Shown piece by piece: positions 1 through 11,901 of a stretch of 64,000 nt of DNA. A model generated the notes under the pieces. That model was not told the origin of the DNA and made no database searches. It worked only from the letters and a program-made list of their open reading frames with translations. Numbering within the stretch: position 1 is the first letter of the stretch; each line of letters starts with the position of its first letter. The stretch lies in the NCBI GenBank assembly GCA_033060915.1, contig CM065399.1, forward strand, positions 17,242,001-17,306,000, written 5' to 3'. Source of the stretch: Euryodendron excelsum. Its lineage: Eukaryota; Streptophyta; Magnoliopsida; Ericales; Pentaphylacaceae. The translations under genes and the position numbers were made by a program.

Positions 1-494
1 TAAAAAATAATGACAAAATTTGTTAGAAGGGTTGACCGGGCCACTAGGGGCAAAACGGTCAACCAGACAGAAAGCTGTCGGGACGAACTCAGAATGTCCC
101 AGGAGAAGACTCAAGTTTTGAAAACATTATTTAGAATGTTCCCAAAAGCTACTGGTTTGATACCCAAAGCCGGTGTGGTTGGAAAAGGTGACCGGCCCAC
201 CAAAAGCAAAACGGTCATTTTGTATTGGGTTTGCCGAAATTGACTCGAAATTATACGAAAAGAAAAAGGAAGGCCATGAATACTATAAGGAGCATTCCCG
301 AGAGGTTACCGGTTTGATACTCAAAGCCGGTGTGGTTCCCGGGGCACTCGGATGCCTAGGGGCAAAATGGTCATTTAGATTCAAATGGGCCTGGCGAGCC
401 CAGGAAGCGACTAGTGGACTAAATTGGAGTGTAGAAATCGGGTTAGAGCCTGAATATGCATGTGATGTGTGAAAGTGAGCCCAGTCGGGCCGGA
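1..494. repeat. Tandem repeat, unit about 157 bp, at least two clear units plus a weak third
   Basis: Two units end in almost the same 32-base block (149-180 and 306-337, sharing CAAAGCCGGTGTGGTT). Each unit also holds a GGCAAAA(C/T)GGTCA-like core, at about 48-60, 203-215 and 361-373, so the period is close to 157 bp. The third unit (338-494) is weaker. The array begins where homology to the Tat-type second RNase H stops and continues off the left edge. Tat/Ogre-type elements often carry non-coding tandem repeats downstream of pol, which would fit, but a captured satellite is equally possible. No coding function is seen. Confidence 0.6.
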
Positions 495-700
495 GATTGC
501 CGAGTGGGCAAAAATAGGATGCTTACAACCATCTAGCGTGATTAAAACTATGCCCAATCCTGCCCCCTGTCGTTGGATGCTCCATCGACAAAGAGCTTTC
601 AATGATCAGCATTCTCCCGTAATTCTAAGGGGGGTTCACGATTTGGTTTATCGGTATTAGGTGTCTGAATGGGTTCTTGGGGTAGTTTAATAGAAAATTC
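495..700 (-). pseudogene. Second RNase H (aRNase H) domain of Tat-type pol, truncated
   Basis: Downstream of the first RNase H, minus-strand translation gives a spacer resembling the usual LADFI..E linker (about 600-720). It is followed near 600-545 by a segment with QGAGLGIVLIT, matching the QGAGAGVVL-type start of the additional RNase H carried by Tat elements. After about 40 residues the similarity is lost at the junction with the ~157-bp repeat, so the catalytic core is incomplete. In the family this domain acts with RT during cDNA synthesis. Here it is a fossil. Confidence 0.6.
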
Positions 701-2329
701 AGTAATGAAATCTGCAAGTACCTAACCTTTTACTGCCGATTTTGGTAGGAATTTGATGTCAAACTCTCCTAGTTCCACCACCCATTTTGCTAGTCTTCTT
801 GAGAAAGCGACTCTTCTAAGGAGTGGCTTAAGTTGATGGTCCGTGAGGACGATGATGGTGTGGGCCCTAAAATAGTGCACCAACTTATGTAACGCCACTA
901 CCAATGCTAGGACCAACTTCTCCAATGGAAGATATCTACTCTCCGCTCCTAGAAGTGTTTTGCTGACGTAATAGATTGACTTTTACAGCCTATCTTGCTG
1001 GCAAAGTAGGACGCTGTTTACCTCATGGTCTGATACTGCAAGTTAGAAATAGAGTTCTTCATGTTTCAACGGCGTAGAAAGTAGTGGTGGCTAGGACAAA
1101 TATTTCTTTAGGTTAGCAAGGGCCTTATCACACTCAGGACTCTAATTGAACTGCTCCCATTTTTCAGAAGTTGGAAGAATGCCCGACATTTGTCTGAAGA
1201 TCGACTGATAAACCGATTGAGAGTTGCTACCATTCCAGTTAACTTCTGGACTTCCTTAATGTTCTTCGAGGCTTGGATATTTTGGATTGCGCTTATTTGA
1301 CTTGAGTCTACTTCAATCCCCCGGTACGTAATAAAAAATCCAAGAAACTTTCCAAAGCTTACCCTGAACACACACTTAGAGGTATCTAGCCTTAGTTTAT
1401 AGTTTTTGAGGATATTGAACACTTCCTTTAGATCGCCTAAGTGCTATCTACCGACCTTGCTTTTAACCACCATGTCGTCAATGTACACCTAGAATGCTGC
1501 CAATGTGTTGCTTGAACATTTTGGTGACCAATCTTTAATAGGTGGCGCTTACGTTCTTTAGACCAAAGGGCATTACTTTGTAACAGAAGATGCCCCTTGG
1601 GGTGATGAAGGCAGTTTTTTCTTGATCTTTTTTGTGAAGTGGGATATGGTGGTACCCTCGGTAAGCATCTAGGAAACTCATCATCTCAAATCCAGTTGTT
1701 ACATCCACAAATTGGTCAATCTTTGGAAGAGGGAAAGGGTCTTTGGGGCATACCTTATTTAAGTCGGTGAAGTCTACACAAACCCTCCATTTGCCATTCT
1801 TCTTCTTCACCACCACTGTGTTTAAGAGCCAGTGTGGGTAGTAGACTTCCCTTATTGCCCCCGCTTCAAAGAGCCTGTCCACTTCTTCGATCACATCATC
1901 AACATGTTGAGTAACCGGTCTCCTCCCCTTCTAGACCACAGGTCGGCATTACGGGTCCATGCTAAGCTTGTGGCAGGATACGTCTTGGTCAATTCTTGAC
2001 ATATCATAAAGTGTCCAAGCGAACACTTCAATATACTCTGTTAATAAATTAATCAATGATTTTTTCTCAGATTTAGACAGAGAGGTACCGAGAATGAAGT
2101 ACTTTTCTTCATCTTGCCGATCTATGTAAATCTTCTTCAAATCCTCAACGCCCTTGTTTTTTGGTAACAGCCCAACATCATCAATCCTGGGTGTGTCTTC
2201 GTGAAGTTCCATCATCTGTGCCTTACTTGTTTTTTCCTTCATGGCGCATGCCATCAAGAAGCACTGCTTAGCCACTACTTGGTCCCCTCTTATATCTCTT
2301 ACTCCTCCTAGAATCAAAAAACGGATCAA
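701..2329 (-). pseudogene. Tat-type pol: reverse transcriptase and RNase H, broken
   Basis: Read 2,329 to 701, the frames give the pre-RT segment (1,949-2,329), the RT fingers/palm (1,535-1,894, with WRVCVDFTDLNK and the MPFGLKN motif), the YIDD catalytic motif (complement of 1,474-1,485), the RT connection (1,108-1,422, with LGFFITYRGIEV) and the RNase H C-terminal half (722-925, with LTDHQLKPLL). A TAG codon lies two codons before YIDD (1,489-1,491), and the pieces are in different frames. In a live element this polyprotein copies the RNA into DNA. Here the frameshifts and stops rule out activity, although key motifs are still readable. Confidence 0.85.
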
Positions 2330-2760
2330 CTAATGATAAAAAGAAGGTATGACTTTCATAAGGCGTAATCATGTCAGACCTATGATTATATTGTAGGGTG
2401 AGGCACATTAACCACTAGGAACTCTATCTGAATAGTGATCCCTCTCGCCATAACCGGGATAATAACCTTTTTTAGCGGCCAAACTGGGTCTGAGATGAAT
2501 CCTACCAAGGGGTTCAAAGATAGTTGGAGATCAGCATCTTTCAGTCCTAGCTTCTTGAAGAGGACATAAAATACGACTTCAGAGGAGCTTCCTTAATCAA
2601 TTAGCAGCCTTTTTACATCATAGTCCCCCAATCATAACGTTACCACCAACGCGTCATTGTGTGGTAGTTGCACCCCTGCCAATTCATCATCGGTAAAGGT
2701 TATAGCCTCAGCACTGCTACCGATTTTTTCCTTTTCGTTGGGGGCTTCTAATTACATTAC
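2330..2760 (-). pseudogene. Retropepsin-like protease region of the Tat element
   Basis: Minus-strand translation around 2,600 reads LLID*GSSSEVVFY, the retropepsin active-site region. The Ser/Thr codon of the DSG/DTG triad has become a TAA stop (complement of 2,593-2,595), and further stops follow downstream. Upstream residues (LPHNDALVVTL, about 2,640-2,680) fit the usual protease N-terminal context of Tat elements. The domain would cleave the Gag-Pol polyprotein. The mutated catalytic triad makes this copy inactive whatever else happened. Confidence 0.7.
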
Positions 2761-2899
2761 CTCCCTGTGGCGTGCTACTTTCTAGATCTCAACCTGATAT
2801 TTATGTAGGTCTACAATTGCTGATTTTGCCGATCCATAGAGAACATTGATTACTCGAGCAGGTTTAGTTCTAACTTCTTTCTAGGGAGCAGCTTCCTGC

Positions 2900-4110
2900 T
2901 TTGTTTGCTCTACCTCCCGCTTCATTTTTTCTTGGTCAATGTATTGATCAAGGTGTCCCGCCTTTACCAATTCTTCCAAGTGGTTTTTAAGATTCCAACA
3001 ATTCTCTGTTTAATGCCCCTTTTCGCTATGATAAGATCAGAACTTCCTCTAGTCTTGGGCAGCAGGGTCACCTCCTAACTTTGGGGGCTACTTGAAGAAG
3101 GGTTTGTCTCGTATTTGGAGCAAAATATTGTAAATTGGGTCTTTAAAGATTGTGTTCACCCCTTTTGTAGTTTTCCTGCCTCGACTGTTGTTGTTCTCCT
3201 CTGTTCTGGGCTTCTTGTTCTCACCGCCATCTTTCTTCTCGATTTTCTCACCGACCTTCTCCTGCATCGGTTGTGCTACATCCTCTTCCACCCATGTATA
3301 TTGTCCAATCCTCAGCATCAGGTTATGTATGCGGGTGACTGGTTTCTTCATGAGGGATGGCCTCAACTGTATTCTCTGGGAAGATCGATTTTGAACTGTG
3401 CAACAGCCAGCTACTCATTGCAGTCCTCTATTTCATTATAAGCCTCACAGTATCTCCTTACATACGCATGTAATCCCTCATCATTTTTCTTTTGCAAGGT
3501 CAACAAGTAGTCCATCTCCTTTCGTTGTTTGCTATTGGCTATGAACTGGTCAGTGAATAGCTTGGCAAGTTGTCTCCAACTTGATACTGATTTGGACTGT
3601 AACTTGTCGAACCATCGTAGAGCTACCTCTCCCAGGCTTGATGAGAAAACTCGGCACATGAGTGAATCATTATAACTCCATAGTGCCATCATTTGTTTGT
3701 AGTACCGAACATGGGTAATGAGATCCGACTTCCCATCATAAGGAGTGAACTTTGGTGGAGCAAATTTCCTAGGAGTCGGTGTGTCTCAATCTCTTCTGTG
3801 AATAGAGTGGAAGCAATCTGATCCAGGGCTCTTCTGACTAAAGCTGTCCACCCCTTTTGGTGTTTATCCCGGTTGTTAAGCCAGTCTTCCAGCCACTTAT
3901 CCCAATCCTGCTGCTCTGGCTCGACCCTTGCCAGCCTCTTGCTGGTGTCTGATTCTTCCGAGGTTGCCGATCTTTTCGTCGTTCCATATAGTGCCTTGTA
4001 CTGGCTGTATAGCTCTCTGTTGCACGTGCAGCCGAGGGGCTCATATTTCTTGAATTCGACCTCCTTCTGTGCCGCCAGTTTGGTGATCTCTCAGGTAATC
4101 ATTCATCTCG
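2900..4110 (-). pseudogene. Gag region of the Tat element, broken
   Basis: Three open pieces are seen at 3,838-4,044, 3,411-3,692 and 3,088-3,366. The middle piece has the retrotransposon Gag core: ALWSYNDSLMCRVF, LGEVALRWFDKL and SWRQLAKLFTDQFI. Near 2,940-3,060 a histidine/cysteine-spaced stretch (YHSEKGH, then TENCWNLKNHLEELVKAGHL) matches the zinc-knuckle region that follows Gag in this clade. Gag would form the particle that packages element RNA. Frame breaks separate the pieces. Confidence 0.75.
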
Positions 4111-4517
4111 TCTAGCAATCGCTTCCTTCATTGCTTCAATTGTCGACCTAAGGTGGGCAATCTCTTCATCTCACTACCGGAGCTCCCACTCGATTGTTCA
4201 GAGCGACAAATTGCTAGGTACACACCCATTGGACGGTGATGGATTCAAGTTCCTTTGATGATTCCTTCGGCGGTTTGGATTTTGAGCATACTGTGGAGCT
4301 CGTGCTAGACCCTCCTATCTTTCCGGCCTGTTACCTCTACGGAATCGTATCTCCAATCTGATGAAGTGTCCTCCGAGAGTTCGCTCCGAATTATCATCAT
4401 ACTGACTTGACTAGTGTATACCGTCGTGACTACGAACATCATGACTGTCATCAAGTTCCCTATTGGTAGGATTAACTCATCCTCTGAAATAACTGGTACT
4501 CATCGTTGTATAGACCT

Positions 4518-4536
4518 TCCCACAAACAGTGCCAAT
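4518..4536 (-). other. Primer-binding site of the Tat element
   Basis: Immediately inside the LTR the minus strand reads TTGGCACTGTTTGTGGGA. This is a mutated form of the GGCGCCGTCTGTGGG motif found just after the 5' LTR of many plant gypsy elements, where a tRNA primes minus-strand DNA synthesis. Confidence 0.65.
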
Positions 4537-5071
4537 TGTAGGTGGAATTTTAGAAAAGCCCGGTTGAACCCTCATAGCCAAATTGATGAGCACAAACAAT
4601 CTACAAAAGCATAAGACAATGAGAATTCGTCGACCCTCTTTGGGCCGATGACACTCCGATGATTAAGTTAGCAAGCTTAACCATAATGATTTGAACAAAG
4701 AATTGATAGCTAGAACTCAAGTGAACATACCTTATACCCTTAGTATATGGGGGTATTTATAGACTTCAGAATGCCACGTTCTCTTTGGGAATTATAGTCA
4801 CTTTTCTCCTAGGAATCCGTGTTGATAAAGTCGGTTTAATATTTTGGACTTATCCTTTATTTGTCCTAATTCACTTAGGAATAGGATTCTTATTATGGAC
4901 TTCATTAGCTCAAATACTTTTTGAATTAGGATCCTTGGACCAGCCCCTTTGAGTCCCTACCTCTAATCGGTATGAGTTTTGTATGGTAGGTCGGCATTCA
5001 TGGACCGACCTCACTGGGCTGGTCTCTCCTGGTCGCTCATGGTCTTAGGCTTGGCTCCTATTGGGCCTACA
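4537..5071 (-). repeat. 5' LTR of the Tat element, 535 bp
   Basis: The plus-strand segment starts TGTAGG and ends CCTACA, a perfect 6-bp inverted terminus. On its inner side it touches the primer-binding site; on its outer side it touches an ATATATATA run belonging to the host Athila LTR. The matching 3' LTR is not in the window, so neither LTR divergence nor target duplication can be measured. Confidence 0.75.
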
Positions 5072-5422
5072 ATATATATAATATATTATACACAACACAC
5101 ACCCGCACTACATATATATAATATAATATTACATATCATATGTACATATAATATATTACATATAAATGTATAATACATATATATATAACATAATATACAA
5201 TCTAAGATCCCACACATGTATGTGTTATATCAAATTAACACACGGATAGATGTCTATGTGCACATTAGCTTTATTTTACTCGATTTTACTTTCAAATATG
5301 CACAAGACACAAAAATATTAAAAAAAAACTAATCTTTTATTAAAATAATACTAATATATAAATAATTACTAGTAATTATTTATAATTAGGGATTTTAATT
5401 TGTAATTTTTAGAGTTCAATCA
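5072..5422 (-). repeat. Partial 3' LTR of the Athila-type element
   Basis: About 350 bp align with the right end of the LTR at 9,490-9,834 and with 60,960-61,259. All three share, among others, AATCA at the LTR edge preceded by a TTAGAG/TTAAAG-type block. The purine-rich AGTTAGGAGTG on the minus strand next to it is the likely polypurine tract. The remainder of this LTR must lie beyond the Tat insertion, left of the window. Confidence 0.7.
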
Positions 5423-8115
5423 CACTCCTAACTAAAGTTTTGCTAGTCCGTAGCAACAATAAACTCACGTAAAAAGATAGACTCCACTTTCGTAAGGATT
5501 ACAAGTGCATTTAGCATATGCACTAAGTTTTTGAATCCCAAGGTTACTCCTAGTGGCTGAATGGTGTCTCGTGAGAGTTTTAAGTGATGATACCCACAAA
5601 CATCAAAATGTAGCATGTAAGTAAGGATAATGAGGAAAAATATTATATGCATCAAAATACAAACATATTCTGTATAACCTACTAGTTAATGCACAAGCAG
5701 GATAATATTTTAGAACAACATATGAGAGGCTTTTGTGTGTGTGTAATCATTACATGATACAAAATGTATTATAACATTAAAACAAAAATACATCTTTTAA
5801 GTTTTGATTCAACCTCACTGGATATTCTTTCAGAAATAAAGAGAATAGGCATCTCACACCATTTGTCCTTGTAAAAGAGTGAATGTAATGTAAAATCAAA
5901 TGAAACAACCAAAAAGAAATAAAGTGATTATATATAGTGATACGACTTGGCATAGCTCTATGACTCAATATTAAAATCACAAGCAATTAATAAGTGAATT
6001 CTATAAGCAGTAAATGAACAAGCAATGTACACATCAAATCCTCGAGAACTTTGTTCAAGTTGTAACTTAGTCATAATGTATAAGGTAGAGAGAAAAAAAA
6101 TGATAAAAAGCTCAAAATATGCGTAATCAAGACATGAATTAATCAATAAATGCATAACTTTAATTTTCCTATTTCATTTGATTTGACATTTTTTAACAGT
6201 CAACCTCCTATTCTTCTTCTTCTTCTTCTTCTTCTTTTTTTTTTTTGTTGGTTACTTTTACTTCCCTTTTTTCTTTGTTTTTCTTTTTTTTTTTCCTTTG
6301 TCACTAATTTATTTTTTTCATCGTATTGCAAAAACATCTCCCTTTTTGTCAATTTAACTTGCACAAGTGAAGATACTTGTGTTCTTATATATAGGGACGG
6401 ATATATGTAGCAAGAGAGAAAGCTTAAAGATGATTCCAAGGGAATTATGTCAACAAAGAAGTCTGTGGCTCAGAAAATCAAAGATGGTCTCGATTCATTT
6501 TTAAAAGTGCACAACACCTCAAGGTTATAAGAATTCAACATATTTAATAACCTAAGCAATTAAAACAATCAAGTCAAATACAAGTACAATGGAGATATTG
6601 AAAGAGTAATGTGGAAAAAATTCATCAACAGTAAATGTAAATATTCTGAAAGGCGTGATTGACTTTAGCACTTACTTGGTAAATAATCTCCATTTTTGTA
6701 AGAATAAAACTGTACAATATGTAAAAATACTAAACTTATCATGATATAATAATAAGTGATGTAACATAGCCTCTATCTATGTATTAAGATAAAATATTGC
6801 AATTGTATTAAAAAGAAAAGATAAAACAAAAATTGTGCTAAATTAAATGAAAACATTTTTCAACAAATCATCAAAATTTGCATTTGCATTTTACATAAAA
6901 TTGTAGAAAATTATAAAAAACATGCAAACCTCTTTTATAGATCTCAAGTGCATTAAAAGATTCAAATTGTACATTTTTCGGTCTTGCGCATGTTTTTTTT
7001 AAAGAAAAATATAAAACTTCTACAAAATAAATATTATTTATATTTACAAATAAATATAAACACACAAAATAAACACTATCCACCTAACACACCCTTAAAC
7101 AAAATAATCACTACAAAGTCGAGCCAGACTTTTGACATGAGAATGAAGATACTTTACTGTTCTGGTGATTTCAAAGTGTTTCAATGCCTCAACATTTACT
7201 TTACCCGTAATAATATTTAAGTAAACTATTTGATTCTATAACATTAGTTGATTACTCCCTTTTGTAATTTTTATTTATACACGCGTGTCTATTCAGAAAG
7301 ACAAAATTAAAAAGTCAAAACAAACAATAAATCACCCTCCAACTAAAGAATTGTCATGTCCCGAGGCGAAAAAAAAAAAACAAAGGGCGGGAAAGAACAA
7401 ATACTTGTGGCCAATAAGGTATTCCCATCAACTAAAGAGAAACCAACTATAAAATTAAATAAACAACAAAAAAAATAAAATAGAACAATAGTAAACTAAA
7501 AACCTGCACAACAAAAAATGTAAAAGAAATAAAAGTTAGTGCGTTAGTAACATGTTATGGTACTTTAGTGAGCAATACCAACCTAAATATGCGGTAAATC
7601 AACTCGAAATAAGGTTATCCACAATAAACAGATAAAAAAAAAAACTAAAAATAATAATTAAAAAAAAACTATATGGTCATAATATCAAGCGGCACCGACC
7701 TAAATAGGTGATGAATCAACTAAAAAGATAAACTACAAAAAGAAAAATAACTAAATTTATAAGACTAAAATTAAACTGCGAAAAGTAAAATGTTTGTAAT
7801 GATAACCCCAAGTATTGCCCAATTAAAGAAAAGAAAAATATTAGATAGTTAGATATATTTATATATATACATATATATACAGCCTAACTCCTTGGACAAG
7901 GTAGAAGAACAAATGTTCATATCCTTACTCTATAGTAAAGATATAAGATTTGAAGTTCAAATGTCCTCCTTGAGTCAACTGCAAAGGTTTTTTTCTAATT
8001 TTCAACTTTTTAATTTTTTAATTTTTAATTTATTTTTTCATAGTTTTTTAATTTTTTTTAATTTTTTTACTAGTTTTAACTCCTTACCACCATTTCTTGG
8101 CAACGACGCCAAAAA
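5423..8115 (-). mobile_element. Internal remains of the Athila-type element (3' untranslated part and 5' leader)
   Basis: Positions 5,423 to about 7,470 align collinearly with 61,260-63,550 of the second copy. Landmarks are the shared CAAGTGAAGATACTTGTG at 6,363 and 62,165 and the CTT-rich tract at 6,210 and 62,055. From about 7,470 to 8,098 the DNA is A-rich leader with a loose ~120-bp repeat (ACCTAAATA..GGTAAATCAACT-like blocks near 7,580 and 7,700). No Gag or Pol homology is visible, and open frames here are accidental. Confidence 0.65.
8099..8112 (-). other. Primer-binding site of the Athila-type element
   Basis: Just inside the LTR edge the minus strand reads TTGGCGTCGTTGCC. It differs by one base from the TGGCGCCGTTGCC block that marks Athila-lineage elements. 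Confidence 0.75.
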
Positions 8116-9834
8116 TGCTTAATCTATTTAGCACACCCAAAAGTAGATGCGGTGAAATAGTACATAATAAAAATAACTCAGTAAGAACGGAATCGAATCA
8201 CAGAGAACAGATATAGTAGTTAAAACTGAATGGCAGACGTAACTAAAAGAAAAATAAAATAAAATCTTTTTAAGATTTTGAGATGGAGGCCAAGAATGCT
8301 AGTCAAATATAATAAAATAAAACAGATTTGGATTCAATTGATTCAATTATTTGACTTACTTAGGAATGATCAATGCGAATTTACCAACTACCGATCGTTT
8401 AGTCTACTTGGATCTCATAAATTAGCAGATAGGTATATTCAAAATAATCAATCATTAAAATATTACTCAGTTAAAATCATAAAACTCTCACCATCCAGTT
8501 AAAATCATGAAACTCTCACCATCAACTCTTAAACACTTGGCAATGCTTTATCAGAACATAAGTGTAATAAACATAATTAAAGCCATATGTTTTCAAAAGT
8601 TCTAGACTAGATACTTATTAAATTATTATCAAATACCCTTATCATCGATTTTTATATCCTAACTACTTTGTCAAGGTAGAAGATAGTACAAATATAATCA
8701 AAAGTCTCAGTTTTCAAAAAGATCTAAATTTCAATTATCATGAATATAAAAACAATCTATTCCAGATTAACATTAAGAGCCTAAGATTTCTACTAGAGGT
8801 TTTGGTCATAAAATATATCAGACAGAGTACCTGCATAAAATATACAAGTCTTTAGCCAGCGTAGAATAAACTAATATTTACTCTACTTTTATACTAAAAA
8901 TATATATTTTAAACTTGTTCACAATACACGTAACCATTACGTGCATAAAATATACGTGTACGTGCCCGTACATGCAATATACCGAACGTGTGAAAAAATA
9001 CTAAATTTTAAATGAATCTAAAATGAAAAGGTAAATATTAATTAATCATCACAAGCTAGTCAAGCGATCTTTTCAATTAGGTCCAAGAATAAAATTAAGT
9101 ACTAATATTTAAAAGACTTGAGAAAAATAACTGCATAAATAAAATATTTAATACATCAAAAATAACTAAAAAAACAACTAAAATAAGAAAAATAACAAAC
9201 TAAAATTTACTCCTAAAACAAAAGAATGAAGAGAGCCCTAAATTACTGTTCACAGACTCCCCTCCCTCCTAGACAAACTCCCCAAACTCCATGCTTTATA
9301 GCCAAAGATGAGAAATTTTTTCTTTTTCTTCTTTTGTCTTCTTTTTCTCTGCATCGGCTGACCTGTACTTTTCATCTCCTTTTATTCTCCTCTTTTTTGT
9401 TTTGTCAGCACGCTAGTCTTTGGCCGCTTATCTACACACATTTATATATATATATAAAAAAGATCTACTAATACATATATATATATATATATATAATATT
9501 ATAGACAACGCACACCCACACTATATATAATATAATATTATATATTATATGTATATATAATATAATATAATATAATATGTTACATACGAATGTATTTTAT
9601 ATATATATAATAATATGTAATTTAAGATTTCACGTATGTATATACTATATTAAATTAATACATGAATAGATGTTTACGTGGATGTTAGCTTTATTTTATT
9701 TAGTTTTACTTTTAAATATATACAAGACACAAAAACATTAAAAAAAACTAATCGTTTACTAAAATAATATTAATATATAAATAATTACTAGTAATAACTT
9801 GAAACTTTAATTTGTACTTTTTAAAGCACAATCA
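8116..9834 (-). repeat. 5' LTR of the Athila-type element, about 1.72 kb
   Basis: The plus strand begins TGCTT next to the primer site and ends AATCA, i.e. TGATT...AAGCA on the element strand. It aligns along its length with 59,350-61,259. Blocks such as AATTAAAG(C/G)CATATGTT and TACTTTGTCAAGG recur in the same order. It contains a long AT microsatellite at 9,470-9,500. Confidence 0.75.
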
Positions 9835-9956
9835 ATTGCATTAAAAAAAAAGAAAAAAACATAAATAGGCATACAAGATCCACACATAGCATTAAAATAA
9901 AAAAACAACTCTAAAAAAATGAATATCTCAAAAAACTAACAAAAAATGGAACTGCA

Positions 9957-10335
9957 AAAGTGTGACCGAGTATCAAAAAAGTTTTCTGCTGCTGGGAGTC
10001 TTATATCATTCCCTTTTAAGTCCATAGGTTTGATCATATAGATTTTGACTCATTTTTTCATTGAGAGAGGGGTATAAAATAAATTAGATTGATTTTTGAT
10101 CAAAAGTATTTTGTGAAATCTTTGATTTTTTCTTCTTCCTCTATCCCTATTTCATGTGTAACGTGTTTGAATCAATACAGAACCTTTTCTTCTATATGAA
10201 TTAATATTATTCCATTCCAATTCCTTCTTGATATCTCCCAAGGAAAATCTCGAAATTGAATCCCAAATTGAACCCAGAAAGTTCACAAAACCTTTGAAGT
10301 ATTGTGCGACAGCGGATTTAAAGAACCATTTTACG
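9957..10335 (-). repeat. SINE-like tRNA-derived sequence of unit 1, split by a ~260-bp insertion
   Basis: In units 2 (13,745-13,830) and 3 (20,360-20,460) the minus strand shows a box-A-like TGTAGCACAAG and, in unit 3, a box-B-like GGTTCAACTCC flanked by a CCGGG/CCCGG stem, as in a tRNA T-arm. In unit 1 the same sequence is interrupted inside the T-arm, between GCTGGGAGTC and AACCCAGAAAG, by about 260 bp not present in the other units. Confidence 0.45.
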
Positions 10336-11901
10336 CAAATAAGTAGATAATAATTATTCTTTTAACTCTATTTATAACCCTTTTCTTTTCTAAGTCTTTA
10401 ATTATAAAACTTATAGAAATTGACCAAATCTGTTAAAGATTATCTTGACTAGGAAGTCCTTGCACCAAAAAAAAAAAAAAAAAAAATGCTTAACATGTGC
10501 CCTAACAAGTTAGGAATTTCTAGAAAAAAAAATCATTTTGTCCCTTGAACTTTTCTTAATTTTAATGTTATCTTTTAACTTTTACTTCTTTTATTTAAAC
10601 CCTTCTATTTTTGAAAATAAGCCAATGTGATCCAATATTTCAAAATAGGTATAAAAATATATATTAAGAGTTAACACACTTTGATCCTCCAAACTATTAC
10701 CCAATATCTGAATATCACTTTACCTCAAACTAAAATGGCTACATTTGTAAACCTTTTGCTAAAATTCAAAATTTAGGGGTTTGTTTAGCCAAAATTGTAT
10801 ATTAATCTATGAAGCAAAAATAAAAAAATAATTTCATTGATATGAAACATAGCAAACCCCCTCAGATGCTTTAGAAAATGGCCAAAATCATGTATTTATC
10901 TTATTTTTGTTGACCACCAGTTATTTCCTATTAGTCTTTTTTTTTTTTTTTATTTTGCCAGCTCAGCAATTTGCAAAGTTTAGTATCAATTAATCATATT
11001 TTGAGGAAGTTATTCTACAACTATGTATATTCGTTTAATCGCACTTAAAAGAACCCCTTGCCCCTTCCCCTTGCTCCTCTTGCCTTGTATCAAAAAAGAA
11101 AAAGGAAAAAAGAAAAATAGATTTCATTAAATTTAAACTTTAACAAATCAACCTCCTGATCTGTTAAACGGAGCAAATTGGTTAAGATGTGTGTGTTTGT
11201 TGTTTCGTGATGTGCAGAACATGGGCTTCCAATGGAAGTTAAAACTTCCCAAAAGCCCATTTTGGCCGACTGGGTCAAACTGTCAAAGGTGGTGGGAAAA
11301 TAGTCAAGTGGTTTGCTACAGAGAGTATTCGATAGTAATTTCTATCAAGTGATGACATATGGTGTTTAAACTTATCAGCAACCTGAATTTGTAGTGTATT
11401 AGAGAGACTTTTAAGAAAATATCCTATCAAATTTTACTATATAGTATTTTTTCTTAAAAGTCTCTTCACTACATTACAAATTTAAATTGTTAATGTATTT
11501 ACGCATCACGTGTTACCATTTAATAGGGATTATTATTGAGTACTCAACATTACCTAACTACTAGACTTTTTTTTTTCTTTCTAAAAGTGACTTCTTTCGA
11601 TCTTTCTAATCCAATAACTTTTTCTAATTCAATGTTTGGATCTTAGATTTGTGCACATTTATTTTTTGTTTTTGTGTTTGAGCTCTTTTATTTTATTTTA
11701 TTTTATTTTATTTTATTTTTACATCCCTTTTCTGTGTGAGAGTACAAATCTGAGAATTGTTCCTATTTTTGGTGGGGGTTGACATCCCTTTTCTGGACAA
11801 GTATAAAAATCTGAAAATATGTTTTTAAAATTTTTTCCCCTAGGTTCTGATATTTTGGGTTTATTCCTCTGGTTGTTAGAAGCTTTTTGTGTTTTGGCAT
11901 T

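Larger units (their letters stand above)
1..5071 (-). mobile_element. Degenerate Ty3/gypsy LTR retrotransposon, Tat lineage, 5' part (3' end off window)
   Basis: Reading the minus strand from 5,071 downward gives, in order: LTR (5,071-4,537), primer-binding site, gag, aspartic protease, reverse transcriptase, RNase H, and a second RNase H that breaks off near 500. The pairing of two RNase H domains is the mark of the Tat clade of plant gypsy elements. Every domain is interrupted by stops or frameshifts, so the copy is dead. No integrase follows within the window: sequence left of about 500 is a tandem repeat. The 5' end abuts a run of ATATATA inside an older Athila-type LTR, which shows the Tat copy inserted later. 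Confidence 0.85.
5072..9834 (-). mobile_element. Athila-type gypsy element, internally deleted, with a Tat element inserted in its 3' LTR
   Basis: The parts read on the minus strand are: 5' LTR 9,834-8,116; primer site 8,112-8,099; a leader with AT-rich repeats to about 7,470; then the region that normally precedes the 3' LTR (about 7,470-5,423); then a partial 3' LTR (5,422-5,072) cut by the Tat insertion. The same modules recur in the second copy at 59,350-64,000, which shows which parts are LTR. All of gag-pol is missing between the leader and the 3' region, so this is a large deletion derivative. The two LTR pieces differ visibly, so the insertion is old. Confidence 0.75.
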
